This document shows positions 33,793 to 42,422 of a stretch of DNA of 64,000 nucleotides, in pieces. Position 1 is the first letter of the stretch. Every line of letters begins with the position of its first letter. The position numbers and the translations under genes are program-made. The notes beneath the pieces were generated by a model, which saw only the letters and a list, made by a program, of their open reading frames with translations, did not search any database and was not told where the DNA came from. The DNA lies in NCBI GenBank assembly GCA_963766505.1, contig CAVYAL010000005.1:806001-870000 (forward strand), in the 5' to 3' direction. This stretch comes from DATIRA01 sp963766505. Lineage in GTDB: Bacteria; Pseudomonadota; Gammaproteobacteria; Steroidobacterales; Steroidobacteraceae.

Positions 33793-35028
33793 TCAGCCTC
33801 GCTCCGCGCGCATCTGCTCGCGCTGCTGCTTCAGGTGCTCAGGCATTTCCTTGAACACGTCATCGAACATCAGGTCCCGGTTCAGCCGCGGTCCGTCGGT
33901 CAGCGTGCCGTACTGGACCGCCTCCTTCCAGGCTTCGCCGACCTGCGCCTCGAGCTCCTTTGCAAGCGCTGCATGTCGCTCGTCGGACCACTCGCCGATC
34001 GCGATCAGGTAGGCCTTGAGCCGGTCCACGGGATCCCCGAGCGGCCACTTCTCGTAGTCGTCCTTGGGCCGGTAGCGCGAGGGGTCGTCGCTGGTGGAGT
34101 GCGCGGCACCACGGTAGGTGACGTGCTCGATCAGCGTCGGCCCGGCGCCTGTCCGGGCCCGCTCGGCCGCCCACTGAGTGACCGCGTAGACCGCCAGGAA
34201 ATCGTTGCCGTCCACGCGCACGCCGGCCATGCCGTAGCCCGGCCCCCGCGCGGCGAACGAGCGCTGCTCGCCTCCCGCGAAGCCCTGGAAAGTCGAGATC
34301 GCCCACTGGTTGTTGACGACGTTCAGCAGTACCGGGGCCTGGTAGACCGAGGCGAACAGCATCGCATGGTGGAAATCGGCCTCGGCGCTCGAGCCCTCGC
34401 CGATCCAGGTGGCCGCGATGTCGTCCGTCCCCTTGATCGCAGCGGCCATCGCCCAGCCCACGGCCTGTGGAAACTGGGTGGTCAGGTTGCCGGAGATCGA
34501 GAATATCCGCCCTTCGCGCCAGTGGTACATGACCGGCAACTGCCTGCCCTTGCACATGTCGCGCGTGTTCGAGAGCAACTGGCACATCAGGTCGACCAGC
34601 GAGCGCCCGCGCACCATGTACAGGCCCTGGTTGCGATACGAGGGGAACAGCATGTCGCCGGGCCTGAGCGCCATGCACTGCGCGACCGAGATCGCTTCCT
34701 CGCCGAGCGAGCGCATGTAGAACGAGATCTTGCCCTGCCGCTGAGAACGCTGCATGCGCTCGTCGAAGATGCGGGTCAGCAGCATGTGCCGCAGGCCGAC
34801 CTGCAGCTCGGGCGCTTCGAGGTGCGGGTGCCAGGGGCCGACCGCACGATGCTCGTCGTCCAGCACCCGGACCAGCTGCACCGAGAGGTGGCTGATGTCC
34901 CGGACCCGGGCGTTCACGTCCGGTCGGGCCACCGCACCGGCCGGGGACGTCTCCAGGTAACTGAAGTCGGGTTCCTCGCCGGGCCGTGAATGCGGCTTGG
35001 GGATGTGCAGGCGTGACTTTGTGGGCAT
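33793..35028 (-). CDS. bkdA1: Branched-chain 2-oxo acid dehydrogenase E1 alpha
   Basis: The 411-residue thiamine-diphosphate subunit decarboxylates the oxo acids from valine, leucine and isoleucine. The cofactor motif GEGSSAEADFHHAMLFASVYQAPVLLNVVNNQWA spans about residues 228-262 (GDG is GEG here, typical of the branch). RIFDERMQRSQRQGKISFYM and the phosphorylation-loop-like AHSTSDDPSRYR are BCKDH-type. It heads the bkdA1-bkdA2-bkdB-ilvE operon and is divergent from an Lrp-type regulator. Confidence 0.93.
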   Translation of the reverse strand: MPTKSRLHIPKPHSRPGEEPDFSYLETSPAGAVARPDVNARVRDISHLSVQLVRVLDDEHRAVGPWHPHLEAPELQVGLRHMLLTRIFDERMQRSQRQGKISFYMRSLGEEAISVAQCMALRPGDMLFPSYRNQGLYMVRGRSLVDLMCQLLSNTRDMCKGRQLPVMYHWREGRIFSISGNLTTQFPQAVGWAMAAAIKGTDDIAATWIGEGSSAEADFHHAMLFASVYQAPVLLNVVNNQWAISTFQGFAGGEQRSFAARGPGYGMAGVRVDGNDFLAVYAVTQWAAERARTGAGPTLIEHVTYRGAAHSTSDDPSRYRPKDDYEKWPLGDPVDRLKAYLIAIGEWSDERHAALAKELEAQVGEAWKEAVQYGTLTDGPRLNRDLMFDDVFKEMPEHLKQQREQMRAERG

Positions 35029-35106
35029 CGCTTCCTCGCCTTGCTGCGAAGGGATCAGGGTCAGCCTGATAGGTTACCGGCGCCATCCCCGTGCACGCAG
35101 AACCTG

Positions 35107-35125
35107 TTGCATTGCATTGCAGCAA
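35107..35125. promoter_or_regulatory. Possible Lrp/BkdR operator between bkdA1 and its regulator
   Basis: A run of three TTGCA/ATTGC units ends in the small palindrome ATTGC-A-GCAAT. It is the only repeat-like, AT-richer sequence in the 129-base divergent gap. Lrp-family proteins bind such degenerate palindromes in arrays. Confidence 0.4.
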
Positions 35126-35157
35126 TACGGAACACACGTTTCAGGTATCGTCCAGAC

Positions 35158-35637
35158 ATGAAAGAAAAATCACACGCCCTGCTGGACCGCCTGGACCGGC
35201 GCATCCTGGACCTGCTGCAGCACGAGGCGGCCCTGCCGGTCGCCGAGGTCGCCGCGAGAGCCGGCCTGTCTACGACCACCTGCTGGCGTCGCATCCAGCA
35301 GCTGGAGAATTCCGGCGTGATTCGCGGCCGGGTGGCTTTGCTGGACCGCGCCGCGCTGGGACTCGACGTGACGATCTTCGCTCACGTAAAGCTGTCCACC
35401 CAGGGCAGAGACGCCATCGCGGCCTTCGCCGAGGCGATCCGGGACCGCCCGGAGGTCCTCGACTGCTACACGACCATGGGGGAATGGGACTTCATGCTGC
35501 GCATCGTCACCCGGGACATAAAGGCCTACGAGGCCTTCTACCTGGACCACCTCTCGAAGCTGCCGAACGTCCAGTCGATCAACTCCTCCGTCACCGTCAC
35601 GGTCATCAAGGAATCCACGGCGCTGCCGATCCTGTAG
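35158..35637 (+). CDS. bkdR: Lrp/AsnC-family regulator, probable BkdR
   Basis: The 159-residue protein has a winged HTH (about 8-60: LDRLDRRILDLLQHEAALPVAEVAARAGLSTTTCWRRIQQLE) and a RAM ligand-binding domain (about 70-150: VLDCYTTMGEWDFMLRIVTRDIKAYEAFYLDHLS). It sits divergent from the branched-chain keto acid dehydrogenase operon, as BkdR does in Pseudomonas, so it probably activates that operon in response to branched-chain amino acids. ATG 35158 begins the conserved part. Confidence 0.88.
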   Translation: MKEKSHALLDRLDRRILDLLQHEAALPVAEVAARAGLSTTTCWRRIQQLENSGVIRGRVALLDRAALGLDVTIFAHVKLSTQGRDAIAAFAEAIRDRPEVLDCYTTMGEWDFMLRIVTRDIKAYEAFYLDHLSKLPNVQSINSSVTVTVIKESTALPIL

Positions 35638-35693
35638 CAGATAACGCCATGTCGTTCTGCTAGCTTTCAGCCGGTCCAACCGTGCCCTCATCG

Positions 35694-36266
35694 ATGCAAC
35701 TGATCCTCCAGCTCATCTGGCTGACGCTGCCGCTCGTGATCGCCGGGCTCGCGCACCTGTGGGTCCTGAAGCGCGACCTGCTGCCCGGCCTGCGGCAACG
35801 CCCGATCGACGGCGGCGCCCGCTTCCGCGGCCGGCGCTTGTTCGGCGACAACAAGACCTGGCGCGGGGCATTCGTGATGATCCTGACCACCTCGATCGCC
35901 GCGGGGCTGCTCGCGGCGCTCGACGATTGCTGCCTCGGACTCGAACCGCTGGTGCCATTCGCGGTACAGCACCCGTTTGCCTGGGGTGCGTTGCTCGGCA
36001 CCGGCTATATCGCGGGCGAGCTGCCCAACAGTTTCCTGAAGCGCCAGCTCGGCATCGCGCCGGGGGCCATGGGCCAGGGCCTCACCGGCCGGATTTTCTG
36101 GGTGGTGGACCAGCTCGACAGCCTGGCCGGCATGCTGCTGTTCGCATGGCCAGTCTGGCAGCCGTCCGCAACGATTATCATCGCACTGGCCGCACTGATG
36201 CTGATCGGACACCCGATCGGCGCGCTGATCATGATGCTGTTCGGCCTGAAGGACCGCGTCGGCTGA
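35694..36266 (+). CDS. CDP-archaeol synthase (CarS) family membrane protein
   Basis: The 190-residue protein has about five hydrophobic segments. Its signature region GARFRGRRLFGDNKTWRGAF resembles the CarS family (PF01864), in which G-D-N/G-K-T-x-R-G precedes the membrane domain; NSFLKRQLGI and VVDQLDSLAGML follow, also family-like. Archaeal CarS makes CDP-archaeol from CTP; bacterial members probably transfer CMP to another lipid phosphate. GTG 35682 is an alternative start. The aldo/keto reductase gene follows 35 bases later. Confidence 0.78.
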   Translation: MQLILQLIWLTLPLVIAGLAHLWVLKRDLLPGLRQRPIDGGARFRGRRLFGDNKTWRGAFVMILTTSIAAGLLAALDDCCLGLEPLVPFAVQHPFAWGALLGTGYIAGELPNSFLKRQLGIAPGAMGQGLTGRIFWVVDQLDSLAGMLLFAWPVWQPSATIIIALAALMLIGHPIGALIMMLFGLKDRVG

Positions 36267-36301
36267 GCATCCGCACGGCATCGCAGGCTGGAGGATCTTG
36301 C

Positions 36302-37234
36302 ATGAAGACGTCCCGCACCACGCTGACCCGCCGTGAACTCGTGCGGTGGATTGCCGGTGGCGCCCTCGCGTCCGCGCTGCCGTCGAGGGCGGATGAGCCC
36401 GTGCGGACCATGGCCACCCGACCGGTCCCGGGAAGCCGCGAGGCCGTTCCAGTGATCGGCATGGGTTCTTCGAATACCTTCGACGTCGGCGTGTCCGACG
36501 AGGAACGCGCTCCGCTTGGCGACGTGCTCCGGGCACTGGCCGAGGCCGGCGGCCGGGTCATCGACACCTCCCCGATGTACGGCCGCGCCGAGCAGACGAT
36601 CGGCGACCTGGTCGCGGCCCTCGGCCTGCGGCCGCGCCTGTGGTTCGCCACCAAAGTCTGGACGCGCGGGCGGGAAGCGGGCGAGCGGCAGATCGAGGAG
36701 TCCTTCCGCAGGCTGCGCACCGACCGGCTGGAACTGCTGCAGATCCACAACCTGCTCGACTGGCGCGAGCATCTGCCGACGATCCGCTCACTGCAGCAGC
36801 AGGAGAAGGTCCGCTACTCGGGCATCACGCACTACCGGGCGGACGCTCACGCGGAACTCGAGCGGGTCCTTGGCGCGGAACGCTTCGACTGGGTGCAGTT
36901 CAATTACTCGCTGGCGGAACGCGAAGCCGAGCAACGACTGCTGCCGTTCTGCATGGATCGCGGCGTCGCGGTCATGATCAACCGGCCTTTCGCCGACGGC
37001 GCGCTGTTCGCCCGGGTCCGCGACAAGCCGTTGCCCCCGTGGGCCGCCGAGGTCGGCTGCTCGAGCTGGGCGCAGTACTTCCTGCGCTTCGCGATCTCCC
37101 ATCCCGCGGTCACCTGCGCGATCCCCGCGACTTCAAAGCCGCATCACATGCGCGACAACGCGGCCGCGGGCGCAGCGCCGCTGCCAGACGAGCAGCAACG
37201 CCGCCGCATGGCAGAGTATTTCCAGGCGCTCTGA
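36302..37234 (+). CDS. Exported aldo/keto reductase (Tat signal)
   Basis: The 310-residue protein starts with a twin-arginine signal (TRRELVRWIAGGALASALPSRA, residues about 9-30). The AKR barrel has IDTSPMYGRAE with Asp and catalytic Tyr, the lysine in FATKVWTRG, and LQIHN. A Tat signal on an AKR implies folding with its nicotinamide cofactor before export, as for several periplasmic AKR-like proteins. GGAGG at 36290-36294 supports ATG 36302. The substrate is unknown. Confidence 0.87.
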   Translation: MKTSRTTLTRRELVRWIAGGALASALPSRADEPVRTMATRPVPGSREAVPVIGMGSSNTFDVGVSDEERAPLGDVLRALAEAGGRVIDTSPMYGRAEQTIGDLVAALGLRPRLWFATKVWTRGREAGERQIEESFRRLRTDRLELLQIHNLLDWREHLPTIRSLQQQEKVRYSGITHYRADAHAELERVLGAERFDWVQFNYSLAEREAEQRLLPFCMDRGVAVMINRPFADGALFARVRDKPLPPWAAEVGCSSWAQYFLRFAISHPAVTCAIPATSKPHHMRDNAAAGAAPLPDEQQRRRMAEYFQAL

Positions 37235-37238
37235 GCGC

Positions 37239-38984
37239 TCAGAACGGCAGCCGCCGCCACAGGGCGCGGCCGACCAGCCTGGCCTTCGTGCCGAGATCGA
37301 AGCGCTCGAGATTCGTCTTCACGATGCCCTCCGTGAAGCGCGTGCGCCTGGAGTAGTCCACCGCGACCTCGACCAGCACCGGCTGGTCCGCGGCGGCGGC
37401 CCGGAACGCGGCCTCCAGCACCGGTTCGATCGAGGCGTCGTCGCCGATGCGCAGGAAGGTCGCACCGGTGGCCTGGGCCACGCCGGCGATGTCGAGCGGG
37501 CCGAGCACCGTGCAGGTCTTGCGGTTGTACGGGATTTCCTGCGCCTGCGCGATCTGCGCGAGTTCGCCGTCGTTGAACACGAAGACGATCACGCCGAGGC
37601 GTTGCGCGCTCGCCGTGGCGAGTTCGAGTCCCGTCATCCGGAACGCGCCGTCGCCTACGATGCCGACGACCTGGGCTTCGCTGCGCGCGAGCTTCGCGCC
37701 GATCGTCGCTGGTACGCAGTAGCCCATGCAGTTGAAGTCGGTCGGAGATATGAAGCCGCGCGGGTGGTAGATCGGCAGCAGCTCGGCCGCCAGGAACGTG
37801 TGGTTGCCGTCATCGACGACGACCGTGGCGTCATCTGCCAGCCGGCGCCGCAGGCCGTCGAAGAAGCGCTGCGGATTCACGCGATCACCGGAATCATGCG
37901 CGAGCCACTGCGCGCGATAGGCCTGCTTGTCCGATGCGATCTTCGCCACCACGCGCTCGCGGCGCGCGGCGGCATCGGCCGGCGCCTGCAGCGAGGCGAG
38001 CAGGCGCCGCAGCACGAGCTGCGAATCCCCCTCGAGCGCGACGCGCGCCGGATAGTTCGCGCCGAAGACAGCCGGGTTGACGTCGATGTGGATCAGGTCG
38101 GATGGCGGCGTGTAGCCGAAGCTGCCCGTCGCGATCTCGCTGAAGCGCGTGCCTGCGGCCAGCAGCACGTCGCAGTCACGGAAAGCGTTCTCGGCTGCCG
38201 GCACGGCAGCGCGCCCGAGGCAGAAGCCGGCATGCAGCGGATGATTCGCCGGAAAAGCGCTCAGGCCCTGCAAGGTCGTCGAGACCGGTGCCCCGAGCCG
38301 ATCCGCGAGTTCGGCAAGCTCGCTCGTCGCGTGCACCGCGCCCCAGCCGACGAAGATGCCTGGCGAGCGCGCACCCGCAAGCAGGCGCACCGCGTCGTCG
38401 ATCGACGACTGGTCGCAGGCGGCCGCGGGCGATGGCAACCCCGGCCAGCCGGCGTGCGTGCCTTCCTCGCCGGTGAACAGCTGCAGGTTGACCGGGATCT
38501 CGACGAACACCGGCCCCGGCTCGCCGCTCGTTGCAAGCCGCACCGCCTCGAAGATCGTCGGGATCACCTGGTCATGGCGCTCTACCAGCCAGGTTCCCTT
38601 CGTGATCGGCTTGAGCAGTGCATGCTGGTCCACGTCGTGAAGCTGGTAGTGCCTGCCCGTGTCGCGACGGATGCCGCCCGCAATGACCAGCATCGGGATG
38701 CCGTCGAGGTAGGCTTCGGCGATGCCGCTCGCCGCATGCGTGACGCCCGCTGCCGGCACGATCACCAGCGTTCCGAGGCTGGTTCCGCTGCGGCTGACCG
38801 CATCGGCCATGAAAGCCCCGCCGCCCTCGTGCGTGACCAGCACCGGAGTGATGCTCCGGGACTTCTCGAGCTCGTCGTAGATCTCGGTGTTGTGAACGCC
38901 CGGTATGCCGAAGGTGTATCGCACCCCGACGGCCTCCAGTGCCTCCCTCAGCAGCGACGCGGCGGTTCGAGCCATGAATTGCAT
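37239..38984 (-). CDS. Thiamine diphosphate-dependent enzyme, acetolactate-synthase-like
   Basis: The 581-residue protein has the three-domain TPP architecture. The N-terminal Pyr domain has the activating glutamate in THEGGGAFMADA and the C-terminal PP domain has the Mg/TPP motif GDGAFRMTG...FNDGELAQI. The family includes acetolactate synthase, oxalyl-CoA decarboxylase and benzoylformate-type decarboxylases; no small regulatory subunit is nearby, so an anabolic AHAS role is unlikely. It is convergent with the aldo/keto reductase (four bases apart). The substrate is unknown. Confidence 0.82.
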   Translation of the reverse strand: MQFMARTAASLLREALEAVGVRYTFGIPGVHNTEIYDELEKSRSITPVLVTHEGGGAFMADAVSRSGTSLGTLVIVPAAGVTHAASGIAEAYLDGIPMLVIAGGIRRDTGRHYQLHDVDQHALLKPITKGTWLVERHDQVIPTIFEAVRLATSGEPGPVFVEIPVNLQLFTGEEGTHAGWPGLPSPAAACDQSSIDDAVRLLAGARSPGIFVGWGAVHATSELAELADRLGAPVSTTLQGLSAFPANHPLHAGFCLGRAAVPAAENAFRDCDVLLAAGTRFSEIATGSFGYTPPSDLIHIDVNPAVFGANYPARVALEGDSQLVLRRLLASLQAPADAAARRERVVAKIASDKQAYRAQWLAHDSGDRVNPQRFFDGLRRRLADDATVVVDDGNHTFLAAELLPIYHPRGFISPTDFNCMGYCVPATIGAKLARSEAQVVGIVGDGAFRMTGLELATASAQRLGVIVFVFNDGELAQIAQAQEIPYNRKTCTVLGPLDIAGVAQATGATFLRIGDDASIEPVLEAAFRAAAADQPVLVEVAVDYSRRTRFTEGIVKTNLERFDLGTKARLVGRALWRRLPF

Positions 38985-39104
38985 CCCGGGCGGTCGATTC
39001 GAACGCGCATCCTAACCCAGCGCCGTCGAATTTCGCGGTACGTCACCCCTGCCGCCCGGCGCTGAACTAGACTCCGGATCTGCCGCAGACGAGTCGGAGC
39101 AGCG

Positions 39105-40115
39105 ATGTCCAATGTCAGGATTGCGGTGATCGGTGCCGGCATCGCGGGTCTGAGTTGCGCGCGGGAGCTCGCGCGCACGGACTCCGAGGTCACGGTATTC
39201 GAGCGCTCACGCGGGCTGGGTGGACGGCTGGCCACCCGGCGGACCGGCGAACTCGCGTTCGATCACGGCGCGCAGTTCCTCACCGCCCGCAGCCGGCCGT
39301 TCGTCAAGTACATCGGGACGGCGGTCCGGTCGGAATCCGCTGGAGCCTGGCGGCCGCGGATCATCGAGGACGAGCGGCAGTTCGACGAGCCGATCGACGA
39401 TTGGCTGGTCGGCACGCCTGGCATGAGCAGCGTCGTACGCCCGCTGGCGCGGGGACTGCGCGTACGCAGCGGCGTGCTGGTGCGGGAGCTGCTGCGCGGC
39501 CGCAAGGGATGGGAACTGGCTACCGATGCAGGCCGGCTGCCCGGCGCATTCGATGCAGTCGCCGTGGCCGTCCCGGCGCCCGGGGCCCTGACCTTGCTGG
39601 GCCCGCACGGACGAGTCTTCCGCAATCTCACCAACGTCGGCATGGGGCCCTGCTGGACCACGATGGCGGCATTCGCCGCCCCGCTTGCAGCCGCCACCGC
39701 GCAAGCCTACCGCTACACGAGCGGGTCGCTGGCCTGGGCCGCCAACGACAGCAGCAAGCCGGGACGGCCCGTCGGGCCCGAAAGCTGGGTGCTGCATTCG
39801 TCTGCTAGGTGGGCGGAGCAGCACATCGAGGCGGACGCGGGGCAGGCGGCGCGACTGCTGCTGCAGGAATTCAGCCATGCCCTCGGCGAGGCGCTTCCGG
39901 TTCCGGTCGGCCTGCAGGCACATCGCTGGCGCCACGCGCTGGTGGAACGGCCGCTCGGCCTGCCCTGCCTGGTTGACGAGGAAATCGCCGCGGGTGCCTG
40001 CGGCGACTGGTGCACCGCTCCGCGGGTCGAGGCGGCCTTCGAGAGCGGCCGCGCACTGGCCCACTCGCTGCTGCCGGCCGTCGGCCTGTCCGCAGCGCTT
40101 GCCCGTCGCCGCTGA
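39105..40115 (+). CDS. Renalase-like FAD/NAD(P)-binding oxidoreductase
   Basis: The 336-residue protein begins with a Rossmann dinucleotide motif (IAVIGAGIAGLSCARELA) and FERSRGLGGRLATRR, followed by FDHGAQFLTARS, which is the bacterial renalase-type signature. Bacterial renalases oxidise off-isomers of dihydro-NAD(P); whether this one does is untested. It lies alone between divergent and convergent neighbours. Confidence 0.83.
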   Translation: MSNVRIAVIGAGIAGLSCARELARTDSEVTVFERSRGLGGRLATRRTGELAFDHGAQFLTARSRPFVKYIGTAVRSESAGAWRPRIIEDERQFDEPIDDWLVGTPGMSSVVRPLARGLRVRSGVLVRELLRGRKGWELATDAGRLPGAFDAVAVAVPAPGALTLLGPHGRVFRNLTNVGMGPCWTTMAAFAAPLAAATAQAYRYTSGSLAWAANDSSKPGRPVGPESWVLHSSARWAEQHIEADAGQAARLLLQEFSHALGEALPVPVGLQAHRWRHALVERPLGLPCLVDEEIAAGACGDWCTAPRVEAAFESGRALAHSLLPAVGLSAALARRR

Positions 40116-40140
40116 GCGGGTTCGCGCCGGCCAGTCCGTT

Positions 40141-41109
40141 TCAGGATCCCGCGCGGGTGAGGCGAATCCGGGCGCCGTCCTTCGAGACGAGTTCGAAGGC
40201 GCTCCACAGCAGCAGGGCCAGCAGCAGCGGAACGACCTCGTAGATCGCGCGGTAGAGCAGCACGGCCGCGAGCAGTTCGTCGGGCGGCACGTGCGGCAGC
40301 AGCAGCAGCAGCATCGATTCGAGCACGCCGAGCCCCGCGGGCACGTGGCTCAGGACCCCGACCAGGATGCTCGCCAGGTACACCGCGAGAAACGGCAGGA
40401 AGCCGAGATCCGCCGATGCGGGCAGCAGCAGGTACAGCACGCCGGCCACCAGCAACACGTCCGCGAAACCCACGAACAGCTGCAATGCCGTCATCGGCAC
40501 GCTCGGCAGGTTCACGGCCCAGCCTCCGAGCCGGATCGGTGCCTTGCGCAGGTGCACGAACAGCAGGTATCCGACGTCCTTGGCGAGCCCGAGCAGTCCG
40601 AGCAGCAACAGCCATCGGCTCTCCACATGAAAGAGCGGCGCAAGCTTCTCGGCGCCGAACACCAGCGACAGGTCGAACAGCCAGCCAAAGGCGAGCGCAT
40701 AGGGCAGGCCGGCCATCAGCACCGTCGCGCCCACCTCGGTCGCCGAGAAACCGGCCGGCGTGTACATCCGGTAGCGCAGTGCCCCGGCGCTGAGCATCGC
40801 CTGGCCGACGGCATGGCCGAGCGGAAACGCAATCAGTGCCGTCATGACCGGTTTGGAGCGCCCGATGCAGTGCTTGACGTAGCGCACCACGGCAACCTCG
40901 TACAGCGCGAGCGTGGCGAAGGCGCCCGCGGCACAGAGCGCGGCCAGGATCAGCGTCCGCGCCGGAGTTTCCCGCATGCTGCTCAGGACGTCCGCGAAGC
41001 TGATGCGCTGGAAGGTCCGATAAAGCACCCAGGCCGCAACGCAGGCCACGCCTACGCTCAAGGCAACCCCTAGCAGGGTCTTCCAACGCTTGCGGCGCGG
41101 ATCTGGCAT
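40141..41109 (-). CDS. UPF0104 / lysylphosphatidylglycerol synthase transmembrane-type protein
   Basis: The 322-residue inner-membrane protein has about eight hydrophobic segments and the UPF0104 features GHAVGQAMLSAGALRYRMY and HVPAGLGVLESMLLLLLP followed by YRAIYEVVPLLLA. It corresponds to the flippase-like half of MprF without the synthase domain. A lipid-transport role is likely but the substrate is unknown. A Fur-like box lies 57 bases upstream of its start. Confidence 0.83.
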   Translation of the reverse strand: MPDPRRKRWKTLLGVALSVGVACVAAWVLYRTFQRISFADVLSSMRETPARTLILAALCAAGAFATLALYEVAVVRYVKHCIGRSKPVMTALIAFPLGHAVGQAMLSAGALRYRMYTPAGFSATEVGATVLMAGLPYALAFGWLFDLSLVFGAEKLAPLFHVESRWLLLLGLLGLAKDVGYLLFVHLRKAPIRLGGWAVNLPSVPMTALQLFVGFADVLLVAGVLYLLLPASADLGFLPFLAVYLASILVGVLSHVPAGLGVLESMLLLLLPHVPPDELLAAVLLYRAIYEVVPLLLALLLWSAFELVSKDGARIRLTRAGS

Positions 41110-41165
41110 CTCCGGATTCTACGGGGCACCGCAGGGGCCGCGCGCTTCCCAGGACCAGACGAGAA

Positions 41166-41184
41166 GACAATGATTCTCATTCAT
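41166..41184. promoter_or_regulatory. Fur-like box between the UPF0104 and HiPIP genes
   Basis: GACAATGATTCTCATTCAT matches 13 of 19 positions of the Fur consensus GATAATGATAATCATTATC, including the inner ATGAT and TCATT. It could control the UPF0104 gene (57 bases) or, less likely, the HiPIP gene (163 bases). Confidence 0.55.
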
Positions 41185-41346
41185 GCCAGCTGCTGCCGAA
41201 TGCACCTGGCGACGCAACGAACCCGATCGCAGCCGAATGTCGAATCCGGACGTGTCGTACTAAAATGTCGCGAGTTGCCTGTCATTACCCGAGAGCCTCG
41301 CGTCGATCCGACGCCACCCCGCTCTGCATCCAAGGAGAGTATGTCA

Positions 41347-41679
41347 ATGTCCGAGAAGAAATTTCCGCGCCGCGCCGTAATCAAGGGCGCATTGTTGGGA
41401 GTCGCAGCGATCCCCGTGACTGCGCTGCTCGGTCGTGCCGAGGCGGCCACCGGCCGCGTGGACCCGAACGAGCCTCAGGCCAAGCAGCTTGGCTACGTCG
41501 AGGACGCGAGCAAGGTGGACGCGAAGGCCAACCCGAACTTCAAGCCCGGCCAGCTGTGCACGAACTGCCTCCAGGCCCCGAAGGCGAACGAAGGCGATGC
41601 CTGGGTCGCCTGCAACATCTTCGGCGGCCGCGAAGTGGCCGGCGGAGGCTGGTGCAAGGTCTACGTGAAGCGTCCGTAG
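41347..41679 (+). CDS. High-potential iron-sulfur protein (HiPIP)
   Basis: The 110-residue precursor has a Tat-type signal (FPRRAVIKGALLGVAAIPVTALLG, residues about 6-29, cleaved near AEA). The mature part carries the four cubane ligands as C-x2-C-x14-C-x13-C in QLCTNC, ACNIF and GWCKVYV. HiPIPs carry electrons from the bc1 complex to reaction centres or terminal oxidases in the periplasm. AAGGAG at 41332-41337 fits ATG 41347 best (ATG 41341 is very close to it). TAAAAT at 41261-41266 is a candidate -10. Confidence 0.92.
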   Translation: MSEKKFPRRAVIKGALLGVAAIPVTALLGRAEAATGRVDPNEPQAKQLGYVEDASKVDAKANPNFKPGQLCTNCLQAPKANEGDAWVACNIFGGREVAGGGWCKVYVKRP

Positions 41680-41702
41680 GCCGGCTGCAGGACTCGAACG
41701 GG

Positions 41703-41740
41703 ACGGCGCGGCAGGGGGACCTGCCGCGCCGTTTCTTTTC
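41703..41740 (+). terminator. Strong rho-independent terminator after the HiPIP gene
   Basis: Perfect 13-bp stem ACGGCGCGGCAGG (41703-41715), loop GGGA, complement to 41732, then TTCTTTTC. Confidence 0.9.
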
Positions 41741-41835
41741 CGGGCCTGCCCTGCCCCTTGAAACCGCGCAGGCCGTTCGCATTTATCCGGGCATGACGGG
41801 ACCGGCCAGCCGGTCCGAGCCAGGAGGTAGTGAAC

Positions 41836-42282
41836 ATGCGAGTAATCAAGTGGGAACCTTTCCGTGACGTCGACGACGTGTTCGAGCGGTTCTTCTCCGA
41901 CGCGGTGCGCCGCTGGGCGCGCCCTGGAGTCGAGAATGCACCGGCGGGTTACGCCTGGGCGCCAGCCGCCGACGTCAGCGAGACCGAGACCGAGTACCTG
42001 ATCAAGGCCGAGCTGCCCGAGGTCCGCAAGGAGGACGTCAGCATCACCGTGCAGGACGGGATGTTGAGCCTGTCCGGCGAGCGCAAGCAGGAGAAGACCG
42101 AGGAGAACGAGAAAACGCACCGCGTCGAGCGCTTCTACGGCTCCTTCTCCAGGCGCTTCGCGCTGCCGGAGAACGTGGACGAGGAAGGGATCCGCGCCGA
42201 AGGTCGCGACGGGGTCATCACGATACGCATCCCGAAGCAGAAGCTGGTCACGCCGCAGCCGCGGCAGATCCAGATCCAGTAG
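41836..42282 (+). CDS. Hsp20/alpha-crystallin small heat-shock protein
   Basis: The 148-residue chaperone has an N-terminal arm (WEPFRDVDDVFERFF), the alpha-crystallin domain (about 42-138: PAADVSETETEYLIKAELPEVRKEDVSITVQDGMLSLSGERKQ) and a C-terminal tail with PQPRQIQI, which provides the I-x-I-type anchor. It holds unfolding proteins in large oligomers. AGGAGG at 41822-41827 fits ATG 41836; the GTG at 41830 is too close. Confidence 0.93.
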   Translation: MRVIKWEPFRDVDDVFERFFSDAVRRWARPGVENAPAGYAWAPAADVSETETEYLIKAELPEVRKEDVSITVQDGMLSLSGERKQEKTEENEKTHRVERFYGSFSRRFALPENVDEEGIRAEGRDGVITIRIPKQKLVTPQPRQIQIQ

Positions 42283-42309
42283 GCCGGCGGATTCCTGCAA
42301 CCGCGGCAT

Positions 42310-42340
42310 GGGAGGGCGCTCGCGCGCCCTTCCGTGCTTT
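42310..42340 (+). terminator. Terminator after the Hsp20 gene
   Basis: Stem GGGAGGGCGC (42310-42319, allowing one G-T) with GCGCCCTTCC (42324-42333), loop TCGC, followed by GTGCTTTT. Confidence 0.65.
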
Positions 42341-42387
42341 TGCACCGGTCCGAGCGCATTGCAAGGCGTGACAGTCGGCGCGGGACC

Positions 42388-42393
42388 TATAAT
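42388..42393 (+). promoter_or_regulatory. Candidate -10 box of rraA
   Basis: Perfect TATAAT 30 bases before the rraA ATG. A GTGACA at 42368-42373 is nearest to a -35 but only 14 bases away. Confidence 0.45.
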
Positions 42394-42422
42394 CAGCTGC
42401 TTTGCGCCGCGAGGATGCCGCA

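Noticed and set aside
35759..37234. 491-codon frame joining the CarS-like region with the aldo/keto reductase
   Set aside because: The upstream part is the shadow of the CarS-like gene in another frame; GGAGG and the Tat signal place the start at 36302.
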